64,000 bases of DNA from Polynucleobacter hirudinilacicola (lineage in GTDB: Bacteria; Pseudomonadota; Gammaproteobacteria; Burkholderiales; Burkholderiaceae). Where the stretch lies: positions 371,333-435,332 of the forward strand of contig NZ_NAIA01000001.1 of assembly GCF_002192535.1 (NCBI RefSeq), given 5' to 3'. Under the pieces are notes generated by a model that was given only the letters and a program-made list of their open reading frames with translations, searched no databases and had not been told where the DNA came from. Position 1 is the first letter of the stretch. Each line of letters begins with the position of its first letter. Both the position numbers and the translations under genes were made by a program. Shown here piece by piece: positions 1-8,347 of this stretch.

Positions 1-104
1 CGCTAATGATTGTTCAGGGCGCACAGAGGGTTCCTGTGGATGTTTTAGATGAGCTCGCGCGTACCGCAATTCAAAAGTTTATAAAAATCAGTCAAAACAC
101 CTAA
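1..104 (+). CDS. 3' end of an unrecognised protein-coding gene (partial)
   Basis: An open frame enters from the left edge and ends at TAA 102-104. The visible part is about 33 codons, reading from base 3 and ending in IKISQNT. It lies on the same strand as the ABC importer genes that start about 100 bases later. It is too short to show a domain and I do not recognise it. It could equally be a hitchhiking open frame, but its in-frame stop just ahead of the importer fits a real upstream gene. Confidence 0.45.
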   Translation, partial: LMIVQGAQRVPVDVLDELARTAIQKFIKISQNT

Positions 105-205
105 GGCCCAAGCATTAATGGCTTTAGGGTTATTGCTATATAAAGCATAGTCATCTTGGGTTATCCTCAAACTCTTGCCTCAAACGAGGGGTGGGAGGCA
201 CGAGA

Positions 206-967
206 TTGCAAGAAACAATACTAAAAACAATTGGGCTTGGTAAATCCTTCAAAGGATTCTCCGCGGTTAGTGATGTAAACCTGGATGTAAGCAGGGGAAC
301 GATTCACGCCCTAATTGGCCCAAATGGTGCTGGGAAAACCACCTGCTTTAATTTGCTCACAAAGTTTTTAGAGCCCAGCAGCGGGCAAATTTTATTTAAT
401 GGCCTTGATATTACAAATGAGGCCCCTTCACAGATAGCGAGACGCGGCATTATTCGCTCCTTTCAGATCTCTGCTGTTTTTCCTCATTTGACCGTACTTG
501 AAAATGTTCGTGTTGCACTGCAGCGAGGATTGGGCACAGAGTTTCATTTTTGGAAATCGGGCGACTCTTTGCATGTGCTAAATGAGCGCGCCCTTGAGCT
601 CTTGCACGAGGTTGGCTTAGAGGGTTTTGCTAATGAAGAAACACTCAATTTAGCTTATGGGCGCAAAAGGGCGCTTGAAATTGCCACAACCTTGGCCATG
701 GAGCCAGAGTTAATGTTGCTTGATGAGCCCACACAGGGAATGGGCCACGAAGATGTGGAGCGCGTAACAGAGTTGATTCATCGTGTTGCAAGGGGCCGTA
801 CGATATTAATGGTTGAGCACAATATGAAGGTGGTTTCTTCTATTGCGGACCGAATTACCGTATTACAGCGAGGCGCTGTTTTGGCTGAGGGCTCCTATCA
901 CGAGGTTTCCAGTAACCCGCTAGTGGTAGAGGCCTATATGGGCAGTCATGAGGGCGCGAAGCTATGA
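206..967 (+). CDS. livG: Branched-chain amino acid-type ABC transporter, ATP-binding protein (LivG family)
   Basis: Cytoplasmic ATPase of a HAAT-family importer, pairing with the LivF-like ATPase encoded next. With the start used here (253 aa) the Walker A motif GPNGAGKT is at about residues 38-45, the signature is the LivG-style LAYGRKRALEI at about 149-159, Walker B is LMLLDEP near 170-175, and the H-loop His is near 205. Start choice: a GTG at 191 is in frame, but GGGAGG at 193-198 sits 7 bases before a TTG at 206, so TTG 206 is the better-supported start. The stop overlaps the next ATG (ATGA). The substrate cannot be told from the ATPase. Confidence 0.88.
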   Translation: MQETILKTIGLGKSFKGFSAVSDVNLDVSRGTIHALIGPNGAGKTTCFNLLTKFLEPSSGQILFNGLDITNEAPSQIARRGIIRSFQISAVFPHLTVLENVRVALQRGLGTEFHFWKSGDSLHVLNERALELLHEVGLEGFANEETLNLAYGRKRALEIATTLAMEPELMLLDEPTQGMGHEDVERVTELIHRVARGRTILMVEHNMKVVSSIADRITVLQRGAVLAEGSYHEVSSNPLVVEAYMGSHEGAKL

Positions 968-1668
968 GCAACATGGCTTTAGAGGTTAAAAACCTAGAGT
1001 CTTGGTATGGGGAGTCCCACATTCTGCATGGTGTGAACTTCGCTGTGCGTGATGGTGAGGTTGTCACTTTACTTGGTAGAAATGGCGCGGGTCGAAGCAC
1101 TATCCTCAAAACCATTTTGGGCCTCACCAGCAAAAGGACCGGCTCTGTAGAGGTTTATGGCACTGAGACGATCTCGATGCCAACATACAAAATTGCACGC
1201 CTGGGTGTTGGCTACTGCCCCGAAGAAAGAGGGATTTTTGGAAGCTTAAGCGCCGAAGAAAATCTTATGCTGCTACCGGAAATTGCGCCAGGCGGAATGG
1301 GCTTGGATGAGATTTACGAAATGTTTCCAAATTTATACGAAAGACGGAATAGTCCAGGTACGAGATTGTCTGGCGGCGAGCAGCAAATGTTAGCAATGGC
1401 GCGCATTTTAAGAACGGGCGCCAAGTTGTTATTGCTCGACGAAATTACAGAGGGTCTGGCCCCCGTGATTGTGCAAAAACTGGGTGAAGTTGTTACCAGC
1501 TTGCGTAACAAGGGGTTCACGATTGTTCTGGTTGAGCAAAATTTCCGCTTTGCTGCACCCTTGGCGGATCGCCATTATGTGGTTGAGCATGGAAATGTGG
1601 TTGAAGTGGTGCAACAAAGTGAGCTTGCTGCAAAAGCATCCTTATTAAACGAGTATCTTGGTGTTTAG
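964..1668 (+). CDS. livF: Branched-chain amino acid-type ABC transporter, ATP-binding protein (LivF family) with altered Walker A
   Basis: Second ATPase of the HAAT importer, 234 aa, translationally coupled to the upstream ATPase by an ATGA overlap. LSGGEQQ is at residues 135-141, Walker B LLLLDE at 155-160, and the LivF-typical VEQN at 190-193. The Walker A motif at 38-45 reads GRNGAGRS, so the normally invariant Lys is Arg (codon cga). The D-loop region reads DEITEGLAP where the family usually has DEPTEGLAP. The rest of the protein is intact, so this is not a decayed gene. From memory, Arg is seen at this place in some Burkholderiales LivF homologues, which would make it a lineage variant. 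Confidence 0.88.
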   Translation: MSNMALEVKNLESWYGESHILHGVNFAVRDGEVVTLLGRNGAGRSTILKTILGLTSKRTGSVEVYGTETISMPTYKIARLGVGYCPEERGIFGSLSAEENLMLLPEIAPGGMGLDEIYEMFPNLYERRNSPGTRLSGGEQQMLAMARILRTGAKLLLLDEITEGLAPVIVQKLGEVVTSLRNKGFTIVLVEQNFRFAAPLADRHYVVEHGNVVEVVQQSELAAKASLLNEYLGV

Positions 1669-1690
1669 TGCTTATCTATAGGAGATAGAA

Positions 1691-2917
1691 ATGAAGTTAA
1701 AGCAAATAACCGCGTGTCTGGTTGCGGCAACCATGTTTGGTGGCAATCCAGCTTTCGCACAAAGCGGCGCAAAAGTCAGCGGGGATGTAGTAAAGATCGG
1801 AGTATTAACCGACCTTTCATCAACCTATTCTGACTTAGCTGGACCCGGCGCAGTGATCGCAGCAAAAATGGCAATTGCCGATTTTTCTAAAGATGGCACT
1901 GTTATCGGAAAAAAGATTGAGCTTTTAAGCGCAGATCATCAAAACAAGGCTGATATTGCTGCAAACAAAGCTCGTGAGTGGTACGACAAAGACGGTGTTG
2001 ATGTGATTGTTGAGTTGGTTTCAACCAACGTTGCTCTTGCTGTAATGGAAGTTGCCGAGCAAAAGAACAAAATTACATTGGTTTCTGGCGCAGCTTCTTT
2101 GCCGATCACCAATGAAAAATGTACTGCTAACAACGTGCATTGGACCTATGACACCTACGCACTTTCAAACGGTACCGCTAAGGCGGTTGTAAAGCAGGGC
2201 AAAAAGAATTGGTATTTCTTGACTGCTGACTACGCGTTCGGCGCAGCGTTAGAAAGAGATTCAACTAATGTTCTTACAGCCAATGGCGGTAAGGTATTGG
2301 GAACTAGTAAGCACCCATTTCCTAACAGCGACTTTTCTTCCTACCTCTTAAAGGCTCAAGCTAGTGGCGCAGATGTTGTTGCCCTTGCAAACGCCGGTCA
2401 AGACACTATCAATAGCGTTAAACAAGCCTCCGAGTTTGGTATCAACAAAAAACAAACGGTTGTTCCTTTGTTGATGTTTATTACCGATGTTCACTCTTTG
2501 GGTTTAAATGCCGCTCAAGGCATGTACCTTACTGAGGGCTTCTATTGGGATAAGGACGATAAGACGCGTGCTTTTGCAAAGCGTTTCATCTTGCAACATA
2601 AGCGTATGCCATCCAGCGTTCAGGCGGGCGTTTACTCTTCTGTTCTTGCTTACTTAAATGCTGTACAAAAGGCTGGCACCGATGACACTCAGGCTGTAAT
2701 GAAGGCTTTGAAGTCCACCAATATCGATGACGGTCTTTTCAAAGGCAAGATTCGTGCTGACGGCAAGTTTGAGCACGATATGTATCTGCTCGAAGTGAAG
2801 AAGCCCTCTGAGTCAACAAGCCCATGGGATTATTACAACGTTCGCGCAGTGATTCCTGCTGCTGAAGCGACACAACCACTTTCATTGTCACGATGCAAGC
2901 TGGTTACTAATAAGTAA
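1691..2917 (+). CDS. ABC transporter periplasmic substrate-binding protein (LivK-like, HAAT family)
   Basis: Periplasmic ligand-binding protein of the importer, 408 aa. Residues 1-23 form a Sec signal peptide with a probable cleavage after AFA-23, and the mature protein opens with VVKIGVLTDLSS, the usual first strand of family-6 periplasmic binding proteins. There is no lipobox Cys. An AGGAG at 1680-1684 precedes the ATG with good spacing. It lies between the ATPase and permease genes, an order common in Burkholderiales clusters for amides, urea, aromatic acids or amino acids. The ligand cannot be assigned from sequence alone. Confidence 0.88.
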   Translation: MKLKQITACLVAATMFGGNPAFAQSGAKVSGDVVKIGVLTDLSSTYSDLAGPGAVIAAKMAIADFSKDGTVIGKKIELLSADHQNKADIAANKAREWYDKDGVDVIVELVSTNVALAVMEVAEQKNKITLVSGAASLPITNEKCTANNVHWTYDTYALSNGTAKAVVKQGKKNWYFLTADYAFGAALERDSTNVLTANGGKVLGTSKHPFPNSDFSSYLLKAQASGADVVALANAGQDTINSVKQASEFGINKKQTVVPLLMFITDVHSLGLNAAQGMYLTEGFYWDKDDKTRAFAKRFILQHKRMPSSVQAGVYSSVLAYLNAVQKAGTDDTQAVMKALKSTNIDDGLFKGKIRADGKFEHDMYLLEVKKPSESTSPWDYYNVRAVIPAAEATQPLSLSRCKLVTNK

Positions 2918-2931
2918 TTCTTCCTTTAAGT

Positions 2932-3852
2932 ATGTTTGAACTTCTCGGAATTACCCCTCAAGGGCTGGTAGCCCAACTCTTGGTGGGGCTTATCAATGGC
3001 TCGTTTTATGCCATATTGAGTTTGGGATTGGCCATTATTTTTGGCCTTCTCAACATCATTAATTTTGCACATGGTGCCCAGTACACCATGGGTGCTTTTG
3101 TTGCCTGGATTGGTTTAACTCAAATTAGCCAATGGCTTGGCTTCCCCGATCTATCAATTAACTATTGGTTTGCGCTCATTATTGTTCCGCTTGTGTTGGC
3201 GGGATTTGGTTTGATTCTTGAGCGCACGATGTTGCGTCGCCTGTATCACCTCGACCATTTATACGGCCTATTGCTGACCTTTGGTCTGGCTTTGATTATT
3301 GAGGGCATGTTTCGTCATTGGTATGGAATTTCTGGTGAGAGCTATCCAGCGCCGGAGCTTTTACAGGGCGCCATTCCTTTGGAATCCATCGGCATCATTT
3401 TGCCGAAATATCGTATGTGGGTAGTTGTTATTTCTTTAGTGGTTTGCTTCTCTACTTGGTATGTAATCGAGAGAACAAAATTGGGCGCCTATTTGCGCGC
3501 TGGAACCGAAAACCCAAAACTACTCCAAGCTTTTGGCATTAATGTTCCTCTCATGATTTCTCTGGCTTACGCTTATGGCGTTGGTCTTGCTGGCTTTGCT
3601 GGTGTTTTAGCTGCGCCAATCTTTCAAGTAAACCCATTAATGGGTTCGAACCTGATCATTGTGGTTTTTGCTGTAGTGGTGATTGGTGGCATGGGCTCGA
3701 TTATGGGTGCCATTTTGACGGGCTTGGGCTTGGGCCTCATTGAGGGCCTCACAAAAGTGTTCTACCCAGAGGCTTCGGGCGTAGTGATCTTTGTGATCAT
3801 GGCAATTGTTTTGTTGATTCGTCCTGCTGGACTGTTTGGGCGGGAAAAATAA
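2932..3852 (+). CDS. livH: Branched-chain amino acid-type ABC transporter permease (LivH family)
   Basis: Integral inner-membrane permease, 306 aa, with about eight hydrophobic segments. The N-terminal stretch with LINGSFYAILSLGLAIIFGL and NFAHGAQYTMGAF is characteristic of LivH, as is the late GGMGSIMGAILTGLGLG loop that contacts the ATPases. It starts 14 bases after the binding-protein gene and is followed 2 bases later by the LivM-type permease, with which it would form the heterodimeric channel. No strong Shine-Dalgarno sequence precedes the ATG, which suggests translational coupling. Confidence 0.9.
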   Translation: MFELLGITPQGLVAQLLVGLINGSFYAILSLGLAIIFGLLNIINFAHGAQYTMGAFVAWIGLTQISQWLGFPDLSINYWFALIIVPLVLAGFGLILERTMLRRLYHLDHLYGLLLTFGLALIIEGMFRHWYGISGESYPAPELLQGAIPLESIGIILPKYRMWVVVISLVVCFSTWYVIERTKLGAYLRAGTENPKLLQAFGINVPLMISLAYAYGVGLAGFAGVLAAPIFQVNPLMGSNLIIVVFAVVVIGGMGSIMGAILTGLGLGLIEGLTKVFYPEASGVVIFVIMAIVLLIRPAGLFGREK

Positions 3853-3854
3853 TC

Positions 3855-4784
3855 ATGAATCAAAAAACAAAGTTGCTTTACGGCATTCTGGTTTTAATTG
3901 CCTTGCTATTGCCATTCCAAGATTTTATCTATTTGGTTTTTGCAATGAAGGTTTTGTGTTTCGCGCTCTTTGCTTGTGCTTTCAATTTATTGCTTGGCTT
4001 CACCGGACTTTTGTCTTTCGGTCATGCGGCTTTTTTTGGAACTGCCGCCTACATTACTGCCTACCTTTGTAAAGAGGCAGGCTTTTCTCCAGAGCTCGGA
4101 ATTGTCTTGGGTGTGCTCGGGTCGGGCGCGTTGGGATTCATCATTGGCTCTTTAGCGATTCGTCGGCAAGGCATTTACTTTGCCATGGTTACCTTGGCCC
4201 TCTCGCAAATGATCTATTTTTTGGCTGTCCAGATGCCATTTACGGGCGGCGAAGATGGCATTCAGGGTGTACCACGCGGAACATTGTTTGGGCTCATTGA
4301 TCTAAAAAATGATGTGGCCATGTATTACTTTGTTCTAGCGGTGTTCTTATTTGGTTTTGCGCTGATTATGCGTGCCGTGAACTCCCCATTTGGTCAGGTC
4401 TTAAAAGCAATTCGTGAGAATGAGCCGCGTGCAATTTCTTTGGGGTACGACGTGGATCGTTTCAAGTTAATGTCTTTCGTGATTTCAGCCGCCCTCTCTG
4501 GTTTGGCTGGGTCGATGAAGTCTTTGGTATTCCAGTTGGCAACGTTGACCGATGTTCACTGGCATATGTCTGGCGAGGTGGTGTTGATGACCCTGCTTGG
4601 TGGCATGGGAACAATTCTTGGCCCAGTAGTTGGCGCTGGCATCGTAGTTGGATTGCAAAACTACTTAGCAAACATTGGATCCTGGAGCACGATTGCAACA
4701 GGCTTTATTTTTGTGATTTGTGTCCTGGCATTCCGTCGCGGTGTAGTTGGCGAAATTGTTGCGTATTACAAAAGCAAGAACTGA
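3855..4784 (+). CDS. livM: Branched-chain amino acid-type ABC transporter permease (LivM family)
   Basis: Partner permease of the importer, 309 aa and strongly hydrophobic. LLGFTGLLSFGHAAFFGTAAY near residues 45-65 and the GGMGTILGPVVGAG loop near 250 are LivM hallmarks. It is the last gene of the five-gene importer, and a GC-rich hairpin at 4816-4837 lies just downstream. Overlapping open frames in the other plus frame across this region have no family features and are treated as shadows. Confidence 0.9.
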   Translation: MNQKTKLLYGILVLIALLLPFQDFIYLVFAMKVLCFALFACAFNLLLGFTGLLSFGHAAFFGTAAYITAYLCKEAGFSPELGIVLGVLGSGALGFIIGSLAIRRQGIYFAMVTLALSQMIYFLAVQMPFTGGEDGIQGVPRGTLFGLIDLKNDVAMYYFVLAVFLFGFALIMRAVNSPFGQVLKAIRENEPRAISLGYDVDRFKLMSFVISAALSGLAGSMKSLVFQLATLTDVHWHMSGEVVLMTLLGGMGTILGPVVGAGIVVGLQNYLANIGSWSTIATGFIFVICVLAFRRGVVGEIVAYYKSKN

Positions 4785-4815
4785 GTTTTTGTTTTTCCTT
4801 TTATTATTTGGTTTT

Positions 4816-4843
4816 AGTGCGGCGCTATCGCCGCACTCATTTA
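4816..4843 (+). terminator. Hairpin after the ABC importer operon
   Basis: AGTGCGGCG (4816-4824) and CGCCGCACT (4829-4837) form a perfect 9-bp stem with a CTAT loop. The base after the stem is C and the following tract (CATTTAAAT) is only partly T-rich, so termination may be incomplete. It separates the importer from the TSUP permease gene that begins immediately downstream. Confidence 0.55.
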
Positions 4844-4892
4844 AATAAAAGAGTCCCTCATCGAATTTTCAATTTACATTTGGCCGCTGCTT

Positions 4893-5645
4893 TTGGCTAT
4901 GGCTTTTTTTGCTGGCCTGGTTGATGCCGTAGCTGGCGGCGGCGGCTTGATTCAGGTCCCGGCTTTGTTTGCTGCCTACCCAGACGCTCCGCCCGCAACA
5001 CTCCTTTCCACCAATAAAGTTTCGGCTATTGGCGGCACACTAAATGCTGCGCGTAGATATTTGCGTCACGTTTCATTGCCATGGGCAATTGTTTTGCCGG
5101 CGATCGTGGCAGGTTTTGTCGGCTCTCTTTTGGGCGCTAACGCCGTGAGCAATTTTCCAGCAGAGCCATTGCGAAAGGCCTTACCGTTTTTGCTGCTCTT
5201 TCTTTTGTTCTACACCTGGTTTCAGCCTTCGTTGGGAGAGCAGCATGCACCAAAGGAAAAGAGTCGCTTTCAGCAGCTCAAAGCGGTCTTGCTGGGATTA
5301 ACGATTGGTTTTTATGATGGCTTTTTCGGTCCCGGCACTGGCAGCTTTTTGTTGTTCGGCTTCGTAAGATTTTTCGCCTTTGATTTTTTGCATGCCTCTG
5401 CCGCAACTAAGTTGGTGAACGTTGCAACAAACTTGGCGGCAATCCTGATGTTGGCGAGTTTGGGTCAAATTAATTGGCCACTTGGTTTTGCCATGATGAT
5501 TGCCAATATTGCTGGCAGCCAATTTGGTAGTCGACTTGCAATTAAGCATGGAAGCGCCTTTGTTAGAAAGGCCTTTTTTGGTAATTGTGAGTGTACTCAT
5601 TCTGAAGTCTGCATGGAATGCCTATTTTCTGAATTAAATCAGTGA
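4893..5645 (+). CDS. TSUP (TauE/SafE) family membrane permease with a 3' frameshift
   Basis: Sulfite/sulfonate exporter-type permease with several transmembrane helices. The N-terminal GLVDAVAGGGGLIQVPALF is the first TSUP repeat and GFYDGFFGPGTGSFLLFGF the second. The start is uncertain: TTG 4893 and ATG 4899 are in frame, but the hydrophobic helix continues upstream in frame from about 4860 (IEFSIYIWPLL), where only weak starts exist. A T6 run at 5574-5579 shifts the frame. As written, the last 25 codons encode a Cys-rich non-membrane tail. With one T fewer the tail reads LVIVSVLILKSAWNAYFLN and stops at 5635-5637, the expected hydrophobic TSUP C-terminus. The substrate is unknown. Confidence 0.75.
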   Translation: MAMAFFAGLVDAVAGGGGLIQVPALFAAYPDAPPATLLSTNKVSAIGGTLNAARRYLRHVSLPWAIVLPAIVAGFVGSLLGANAVSNFPAEPLRKALPFLLLFLLFYTWFQPSLGEQHAPKEKSRFQQLKAVLLGLTIGFYDGFFGPGTGSFLLFGFVRFFAFDFLHASAATKLVNVATNLAAILMLASLGQINWPLGFAMMIANIAGSQFGSRLAIKHGSAFVRKAFFGNCECTHSEVCMECLFSELNQ

Positions 5646-5688
5646 CTTAGAAAAAGTCATTTATTTTTCCCCATTTTTTCAGTGCTTT

Positions 5689-5704
5689 TGTTTCACGTGA
5701 AACA
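5689..5704. promoter_or_regulatory. parS: parS partition site 1
   Basis: TGTTTCACGTGAAACA is a perfect 16-bp palindrome matching the widely conserved chromosomal parS sequence bound by ParB/Spo0J, with matching outer T/A bases at 5688 and 5705. It lies upstream of mnmG and about 3.4 kb from the parB gene, so its cognate protein is encoded nearby. It also overlaps the probable -35 of the mnmG promoter. Confidence 0.93.
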
Positions 5705-5720
5705 AACAAAATGCTATGAT
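5692..5720 (+). promoter_or_regulatory. Probable mnmG promoter overlapping parS
   Basis: TTCACG (5692-5697), a 17-base spacer and TATGAT (5715-5720) form a plausible sigma-70 promoter 24 bases before the mnmG ATG. The -35 lies inside the parS palindrome, so ParB bound there would be expected to compete with RNA polymerase. The -35 is a weak match and the call rests mainly on the -10 and the position. Confidence 0.5.
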
Positions 5721-5743
5721 CATCGCCCTATCCGAGGCAAATC

Positions 5744-7663
5744 ATGCGTTATTCCAAAAGTTTCGATGTCATCGTAGTTGGCGGCGGTCACGCCGGGACT
5801 GAGGCCGCTCTCGCATCGGCGCGCATGGGTTGCGACACCTTATTAATTACCCATAGCATTGAGAGTCTGGGCGCAATGAGCTGCAACCCTTCTATTGGCG
5901 GGATTGGTAAAGGCCACCTCGTTAAAGAGATTGATGCGATGGGCGGTGCCATGGCTGCGGCAACTGATGAGGCCGGCATCCAATTCCGCATTCTGAATTC
6001 CAGCAAGGGCCCAGCCGTCCGCGCGACCCGCGCTCAAGGTGATCGCGTCTTATATAAAGCAGCAATCCGTCGCCGTTTAGAAAATCAGCCGAATTTAAGC
6101 TTGTTTCAGGCTGCAGTTGACGATCTGTTGGTAAAGGGTGATGAGGTTCAGGGGGTTGTAACCCAAATGGGCCTAGAGTTTATGGCTAAGAAGGTGGTTT
6201 TGACGGCCGGCACCTTTTTAGATGGAAAAATCCATGTTGGCTTAAATAATTATGCCGGCGGCCGCGCTGGCGATCCTGCTGCTGCTTCATTGTCTGCCCG
6301 CTTAAAAGAGCTAAAACTTCCTCAAGGAAGGCTAAAGACTGGCACCCCGCCCCGTATTGATGGCAGAACGATCGACTTTTCAGTCATGCTTGAGCAGCCT
6401 GGAGATCTTGATCCAGTCCCAGTTTTCTCCTACTTGGGGCGTCCAGAACAGCACCCACAGCAAGTGCCTTGCTGGATTTCTCATACAAATGAAAAGACCC
6501 ATGACATTATTCGGGGCGGCCTAGACCGTTCCCCAATGTATACCGGCGTGATTGAGGGGGTTGGCCCACGCTACTGCCCTTCTATTGAAGACAAAATTCA
6601 TCGCTTTGCCTCTAGAAACAGCCACCAGATCTTTTTAGAGCCGGAGGGCTTAACTACTAACGAGTTTTACCCTAATGGTATTTCTACGAGTTTGCCTTTT
6701 GATATCCAGTGGGACTTGGTCCGCAGTATTCGAGGCCTAGAGTCGGCGGTAATTGTTCGCCCGGGCTACGCCATTGAATATGATTTCTTTGATCCGCGCC
6801 AATTGCGCCATAGCCTAGAAACCAGGGCCATTAGCGGGCTTTACTTTGCTGGGCAGATTAACGGTACCACGGGCTATGAAGAGGCTGCAGCCCAAGGGAT
6901 GTTGGCTGGAATTAATGCTGGCCTAGCCTCTAAGGGTAAAGAGCCTTGGTTGCCAAAGCGAAGTGAGTCTTACATTGGCGTTTTGGTGGATGATTTGATT
7001 ACCCGCGGCGTTCAAGAGCCCTATCGGATGTTTACTAGCCGAGCAGAATATCGCCTTAGTTTGCGGGAAGATAACGCCGATATGCGTTTAACAGCCATTG
7101 GGCGTGACCTTGGCCTGGTTGACGACTATCGCTGGGAAGTTTTTTGTAGAAAGCAAGAGGCTGTTTCACGTGAAACATCTCGTCTTCAGGATATCTGGGT
7201 TGGACCAAAGCATGAGGCGGCACCCCTAGTTGCTAATCTTTTGGGCCAAGATTTGTCCCATGAGTGCAACCTAACAGAGCTTTTACGTCGTCCTGGCGTT
7301 ACTTATGAAGCAATCACAAGCTTAGGCAATGGATTATGGGCGCCTGAGGTTTTAGACGATGATATTGGGCTTGCGGCTCAAATTAGTGATCAAGTGGAAA
7401 TTTCGGTCAAATACCAGGGCTATATTGATCGACAGGCGGTTGAAATTGCTCGCCAAGAACATAACGAAACATTCCCCCTGCCTGAATCCTTGAATTATTC
7501 AAATGTATTGGGTCTATCTAAAGAGGTTCAGCAAAAGCTGAATCTTCACAAGCCTGAAACATTGGGTCAGGCGGGCAGGATATCTGGGGTAACACCGGCT
7601 GCACTCTCTTTGCTTTTAGTCCACCTCAAAAAGGGTTTGGGTCGCACCCAAGAAACTACATGA
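5744..7663 (+). CDS. mnmG: tRNA uridine-5-carboxymethylaminomethyl modification enzyme MnmG (GidA)
   Basis: FAD-dependent enzyme that works with MnmE to place the cmnm5 group on wobble U34 of certain tRNAs in the cytoplasm. The protein is 639 aa, about normal length. The dinucleotide-binding loop GGGHAG is at residues 13-18, the family motif [12 protein letters not shown] at 47-58, and [18 protein letters not shown] lies near 370. It opens the series mnmG-rsmG-parA-parB, the classic origin-proximal gid-par cluster, and its stop overlaps the rsmG ATG. A second parS site is embedded at 7162-7177, where it encodes AVSRET. Confidence 0.97.
   Translation: MRYSKSFDVIVVGGGHAGTEAALASARMGCDTLLITHSIESLGAMSCNPSIGGIGKGHLVKEIDAMGGAMAAATDEAGIQFRILNSSKGPAVRATRAQGDRVLYKAAIRRRLENQPNLSLFQAAVDDLLVKGDEVQGVVTQMGLEFMAKKVVLTAGTFLDGKIHVGLNNYAGGRAGDPAAASLSARLKELKLPQGRLKTGTPPRIDGRTIDFSVMLEQPGDLDPVPVFSYLGRPEQHPQQVPCWISHTNEKTHDIIRGGLDRSPMYTGVIEGVGPRYCPSIEDKIHRFASRNSHQIFLEPEGLTTNEFYPNGISTSLPFDIQWDLVRSIRGLESAVIVRPGYAIEYDFFDPRQLRHSLETRAISGLYFAGQINGTTGYEEAAAQGMLAGINAGLASKGKEPWLPKRSESYIGVLVDDLITRGVQEPYRMFTSRAEYRLSLREDNADMRLTAIGRDLGLVDDYRWEVFCRKQEAVSRETSRLQDIWVGPKHEAAPLVANLLGQDLSHECNLTELLRRPGVTYEAITSLGNGLWAPEVLDDDIGLAAQISDQVEISVKYQGYIDRQAVEIARQEHNETFPLPESLNYSNVLGLSKEVQQKLNLHKPETLGQAGRISGVTPAALSLLLVHLKKGLGRTQETT
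7162..7177. promoter_or_regulatory. parS: parS partition site 2, inside mnmG
   Basis: A second exact copy of TGTTTCACGTGAAACA, 1,473 bases from the first and wholly within the mnmG reading frame. Exact identity over 16 bp in a coding region is unlikely by chance and suggests the site is kept for ParB loading. It lies about 1.2 kb before parA. Confidence 0.92.
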
Positions 7664-8328
7664 GCGAGAGCTTGCTTGCTCTCGGAATTGCCGAGCTCGG
7701 TTTAAATTTAAACGACACAAACATTGCCAATTTAGAGCTTTTTTTGCAAGAAATGGGGCGTTGGAATCAAGTTCATAACTTAACTGCGATCGAGGGCGAA
7801 AAAGATTCAGTTAGGCTCCATCTCATTGATTCAATTGCAGTTTTACCTATTTTGAGGCAATTTTTAAAAGACCAAAACCCCAAGATTGCGGATTTAGGTT
7901 CTGGCGGCGGCCTTCCCGCCATTCCGATTGCCATTGTTGAGCCCGAGTGGCGCTTGACCCTCATCGAGGCGGTTAGAAAAAAGACCGCTTTTTTGCAGCA
8001 TGTGCGCGGAAAGTTAAAGTTAAAAAACATTGAAATCTTAAGTGAGCGCGTTGAAGATGTTGCAGTGCAACAACCAGGCCAGTTTGATGCGGTTATTTCT
8101 AGGGCTTTTACCAATCTGGCTCGCTTTTTAGACTTGTCATTGCCTTTTTTAAAGCCTGACGGCCTAGTGTTTGCAATGAAAGGTAAGCGTGCAGATGAAG
8201 AGATGCAGGCGGTTTGTATGAATGACTGGCGCTTATTGGCAGACGAACCCTTGCATATACCTAATTTATCGGTGGAAAGACGCCTTTTGGTCTTGAGCCC
8301 CATGAGAAAATCACCCCTCACCTCTTAA
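7660..8328 (+). CDS. rsmG: 16S rRNA (guanine-527-N7)-methyltransferase RsmG (GidB)
   Basis: Uses S-adenosylmethionine to methylate G527 of 16S rRNA. It is 222 aa. The Rossmann SAM loop [12 protein letters not shown] is at residues 78-89, and the [11 protein letters not shown] motif near 34-44 is typical of GidB. It overlaps the mnmG stop by 4 bases and is followed 19 bases later by parA. Loss of this enzyme is known to give low-level streptomycin resistance in other bacteria. A 182-codon open frame on the opposite strand is a shadow. Confidence 0.95.
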   Translation: MSESLLALGIAELGLNLNDTNIANLELFLQEMGRWNQVHNLTAIEGEKDSVRLHLIDSIAVLPILRQFLKDQNPKIADLGSGGGLPAIPIAIVEPEWRLTLIEAVRKKTAFLQHVRGKLKLKNIEILSERVEDVAVQQPGQFDAVISRAFTNLARFLDLSLPFLKPDGLVFAMKGKRADEEMQAVCMNDWRLLADEPLHIPNLSVERRLLVLSPMRKSPLTS

Positions 8329-8347
8329 GCAAAGTCACAAAGTAGCT

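Noticed and set aside
7773-8321. A 182-codon open frame antisense to rsmG
   Set aside because: The sense frame is a clear RsmG with SAM motif. The antisense frame has no family features and reflects codon bias.
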